From Clavelina lepadiformis (lineage: Eukaryota > Chordata > Ascidiacea > Aplousobranchia > Clavelinidae): a stretch of 64,000 nucleotides of DNA. Location: contig NC_135243.1 in assembly GCF_947623445.1 (NCBI RefSeq), forward strand, positions 18,732,479-18,796,478, in the 5' to 3' direction. Below the pieces are notes generated by a model that worked only from the letters and a program-made list of their open reading frames with translations, ran no database searches and had not been told where the DNA came from. Of this stretch, positions 62,346 through 64,000 are shown in pieces; within the stretch, counting starts at the first letter, position 1; every line of letters begins with the position of its first letter. Made by a program: the position numbers and the translations under genes.

Positions 62346-62867
62346 CGATCAATTAAATAGACACTCAAACCACACAAGTAGTGACACACTTAAACTGTAA
62401 AATCTTAGTATAAACAAAAGAATATAACAATATAAAAATATATAATCTCAATATAAAAACACGTATAAAAACACGAACACAAAAACACAAAAATTTGCTA
62501 TTAATAACTACATATACGTGCGTGAGTGAAGTGAAAAGATGCGTCTATTATCGTATTTTACCTTTTAACATCTGAGTAAAAACAAGGTCTACGTTTAATG
62601 CGTTGTTTAAAGGTTTGGAGAATGTAAAACATCATCGGTTACTAAACTGTTATTCTGAACTGCGTTCTGAATATTTTCCGGCACTATGTACACCCCTGGT
62701 CGCAGCTGATAATTATAGTAGTCGTTATTTCCGGTTCCGGACTGCAGCATGCACGAAAGTGATGGCAGTTGTTTGTCGGATCTGTTGAGCAAGAATTTTG
62801 CCCTTCATTCTCGCTCACACCTTCTTTGCGATTTTCTATCAAATAGTTTGCAGGAGGAATAACTTTT
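62346..62867. other. Stretch between integrase and repeats
   Basis: Read on the minus strand, 62867-62690 continues the integrase in another frame (YVVKKVIPPANYLIENRK and on) before stops accumulate. The rest is AT-rich with AAACAC/ATATAA words and no recognised gene. LTR boundaries could not be found. Confidence 0.4.
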
Positions 62868-63890
62868 TTAACAACATAGGGGCCTGTCGTAACGCTTCTT
62901 CATTTGAAACCTACGTTGTTCCAACGTTGATTGAATTGTTTGGTGAACCAATTTCATTCGATCTTGAAGATGAAGGATGTCTTCACACTTTGGAGTAAAA
63001 TTTGGTGCCTTACTAACAAGATCTGCAGGCAACCTAAGATTATTTCCAGTGAGCAAGTAATGAGGAGAAACTCCAGTTTCCTCGTGAACACTTGAATTGT
63101 AAGTAGCGCTAACCAAGAAGAGCGCGTCATCCCAAGAAGTTGGGTCAACCTGAACATAATTTTTTAAAATCGCAATTATGGTCTGATTGTTTCTTTCCAC
63201 AGCACCGTTTCCCATTGCGTGATACGGGCTGGTTCTTGTCTTTTTGCAGCCCATTAACCGTGAGAGCTCTTGAAAAAGAATACTTTCAAAATTCCGGCCC
63301 TGGTCGGAGTGAATTGTTTCTGGGACGCAATGTATCGTCACCCAACGGTGGTAAAGCAAATAAGCAGTATCTTTGGCATTTTGGAATTTCATTGGCCAAC
63401 ACTGCATGTATTTTGTGTAGGTGTCACATACGACAAGAATATAACGGTTGTCGTTTCCTGTTTCGGGTAGACCGCTTAATACGTCGATTTCAACTTTCTG
63501 CATAGGTGTATTTTCCTCTGATGGAACTAATGGGGCAAGAACAATCCGCCTTGGTACTTTTCTTAAATCGCACAAGCAACACTCTTTGCAGTATGTTTCG
63601 ACATCTTTGTGGCAAAATGGCCAGAAAAAACGCTCCTTTAACCTGGCAAATGTCCTTTTAACGCCCATATGTCCACCTCCGTGAATTAAATCGTGAACAG
63701 ACTTCAACACATCATTCTTCATTGTTGAGGGCACCAGCAACTGAGCATAAACTTCTTCCAGAGAATTCTCGATTTTTTTTTGAATGATGGTTGGCGTTCC
63801 TGGCTCATCCACTGAAACAGTCTTTTCAACACTGGATCTTTTTGCTGCGCCTTAATAGTGTTTTCGGTTGACCATCCAGATGCTTCTTTT
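62868..63890 (-). pseudogene. Ty3/gypsy-type integrase, broken
   Basis: A long minus-strand frame (the part from a methionine is 314 codons, and it extends in frame to about 63890). It starts with the typical pre-integrase run ASGWSTENTIKAQQKDPVLK. An H-x-H-x-C-x-x-C zinc-binding region follows (LIHGGGHMGVKRTF, then CKECCLC). The D,D-35-E core is complete: VEIDVLSG, HSDQGRNF and AVERNNQT. The frame ends early at RPLCC, and the homologous continuation is in another frame, so there is a frameshift near 62868. Reverse transcriptase and RNase H are deleted upstream. The element cannot be autonomous. Confidence 0.88.
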
Positions 63891-63999
63891 GCTTTTGGGA
63901 TTCAGGCAAGCGTCTTGGTTGCTGGCGTATAGGGAGCGAGTCTCCAGTTTCGATTGAGTGTTCGACCAGTTCTGTTTGTCCAATATTGTACGGGTGCAG
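63891..63999 (-). pseudogene. Start of gypsy reverse transcriptase, truncated
   Basis: On the minus strand from 63999 the translation contains TELVEHSIETGDSLPIRQQPRRLP. This is the conserved N-terminal part of Ty3/gypsy reverse transcriptase (H-x-I-x-TGD-x-x-PI-x-Q-x-x-RR-x-P). Within about ten codons it runs into the pre-integrase sequence in a different frame, so several hundred residues have been deleted. The element continues beyond the window. Confidence 0.75.
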
Positions 64000-64000
64000 C

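Noticed and set aside
61940..62360. Overlapping 60-80 codon open frames on both strands in the duplicated 205-bp region.
   Set aside because: They exist twice because of the repeat, on both strands, and resemble no protein.

Overview
This is a eukaryotic, AT-rich, intron-rich window. Introns are mostly 100-2000 bp with GT-AG ends. The orthologs and the compact genes point to an invertebrate animal. An ascidian (tunicate) or another invertebrate deuterostome is my best guess, but the sequence alone does not settle this. No bacterial operons, CRISPR arrays, rRNA genes or intact tRNA genes were seen.

Five multi-exon cellular genes could be assembled exon by exon with the reading frame kept at every junction, plus one transposon-like gene. 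(1) ANKS6-like ankyrin/SAM ciliary scaffold, + strand, 4058-13909, 19 exons, 820 aa. (2) USB1 U6 snRNA phosphodiesterase, - strand, 15306-17071, 3 exons, 264 aa, convergent with ANKS6. (3) An SLC22-type organic ion transporter, - strand, 21564-26732, 10 exons, 572 aa. (4) A secreted protein made almost entirely of 12 tandem LCCL domains, - strand, 38017-49930, 25 exons, 1262 aa. This is the most unusual locus here. It grew by repeated duplication of a two-domain, four-exon module, and one duplication is so recent that about 1.9 kb is almost identical. (5) DENND11 (LCHN/KIAA1147), - strand, 55692-60555, 9 exons, 438 aa. (6) At 51374-53127 (+) lies a two-exon gene for a 557-aa zinc-binding protein of a transposase-like family. 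A short copy at 35870-36121 carries its flanks without the coding region, which suggests the gene belongs to a mobile element.

The rest is repeats. 1-4 kb: hAT transposase debris and a MITE. 26.7-38 kb: a gene desert of old duplicated segments, a hAT MITE with a perfect 8-bp target duplication, and MITE copies. 54-55 kb: a hAT element. 61-64 kb: a broken Ty3/gypsy element on the - strand, consisting of an integrase fused by deletion to the start of reverse transcriptase. One dispersed family with GTGAAATAG-type ends has six copies, and a pair of 550-670 bp elements with CTAGGGCAACCA ends flanks and interrupts ANKS6.

The cellular genes do not form a pathway. ANKS6 is a ciliary scaffold, USB1 processes U6 RNA, SLC22 is a membrane carrier, DENND11 belongs to the DENN proteins, and the LCCL protein is probably extracellular. 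Their closeness appears to be ordinary genome layout.
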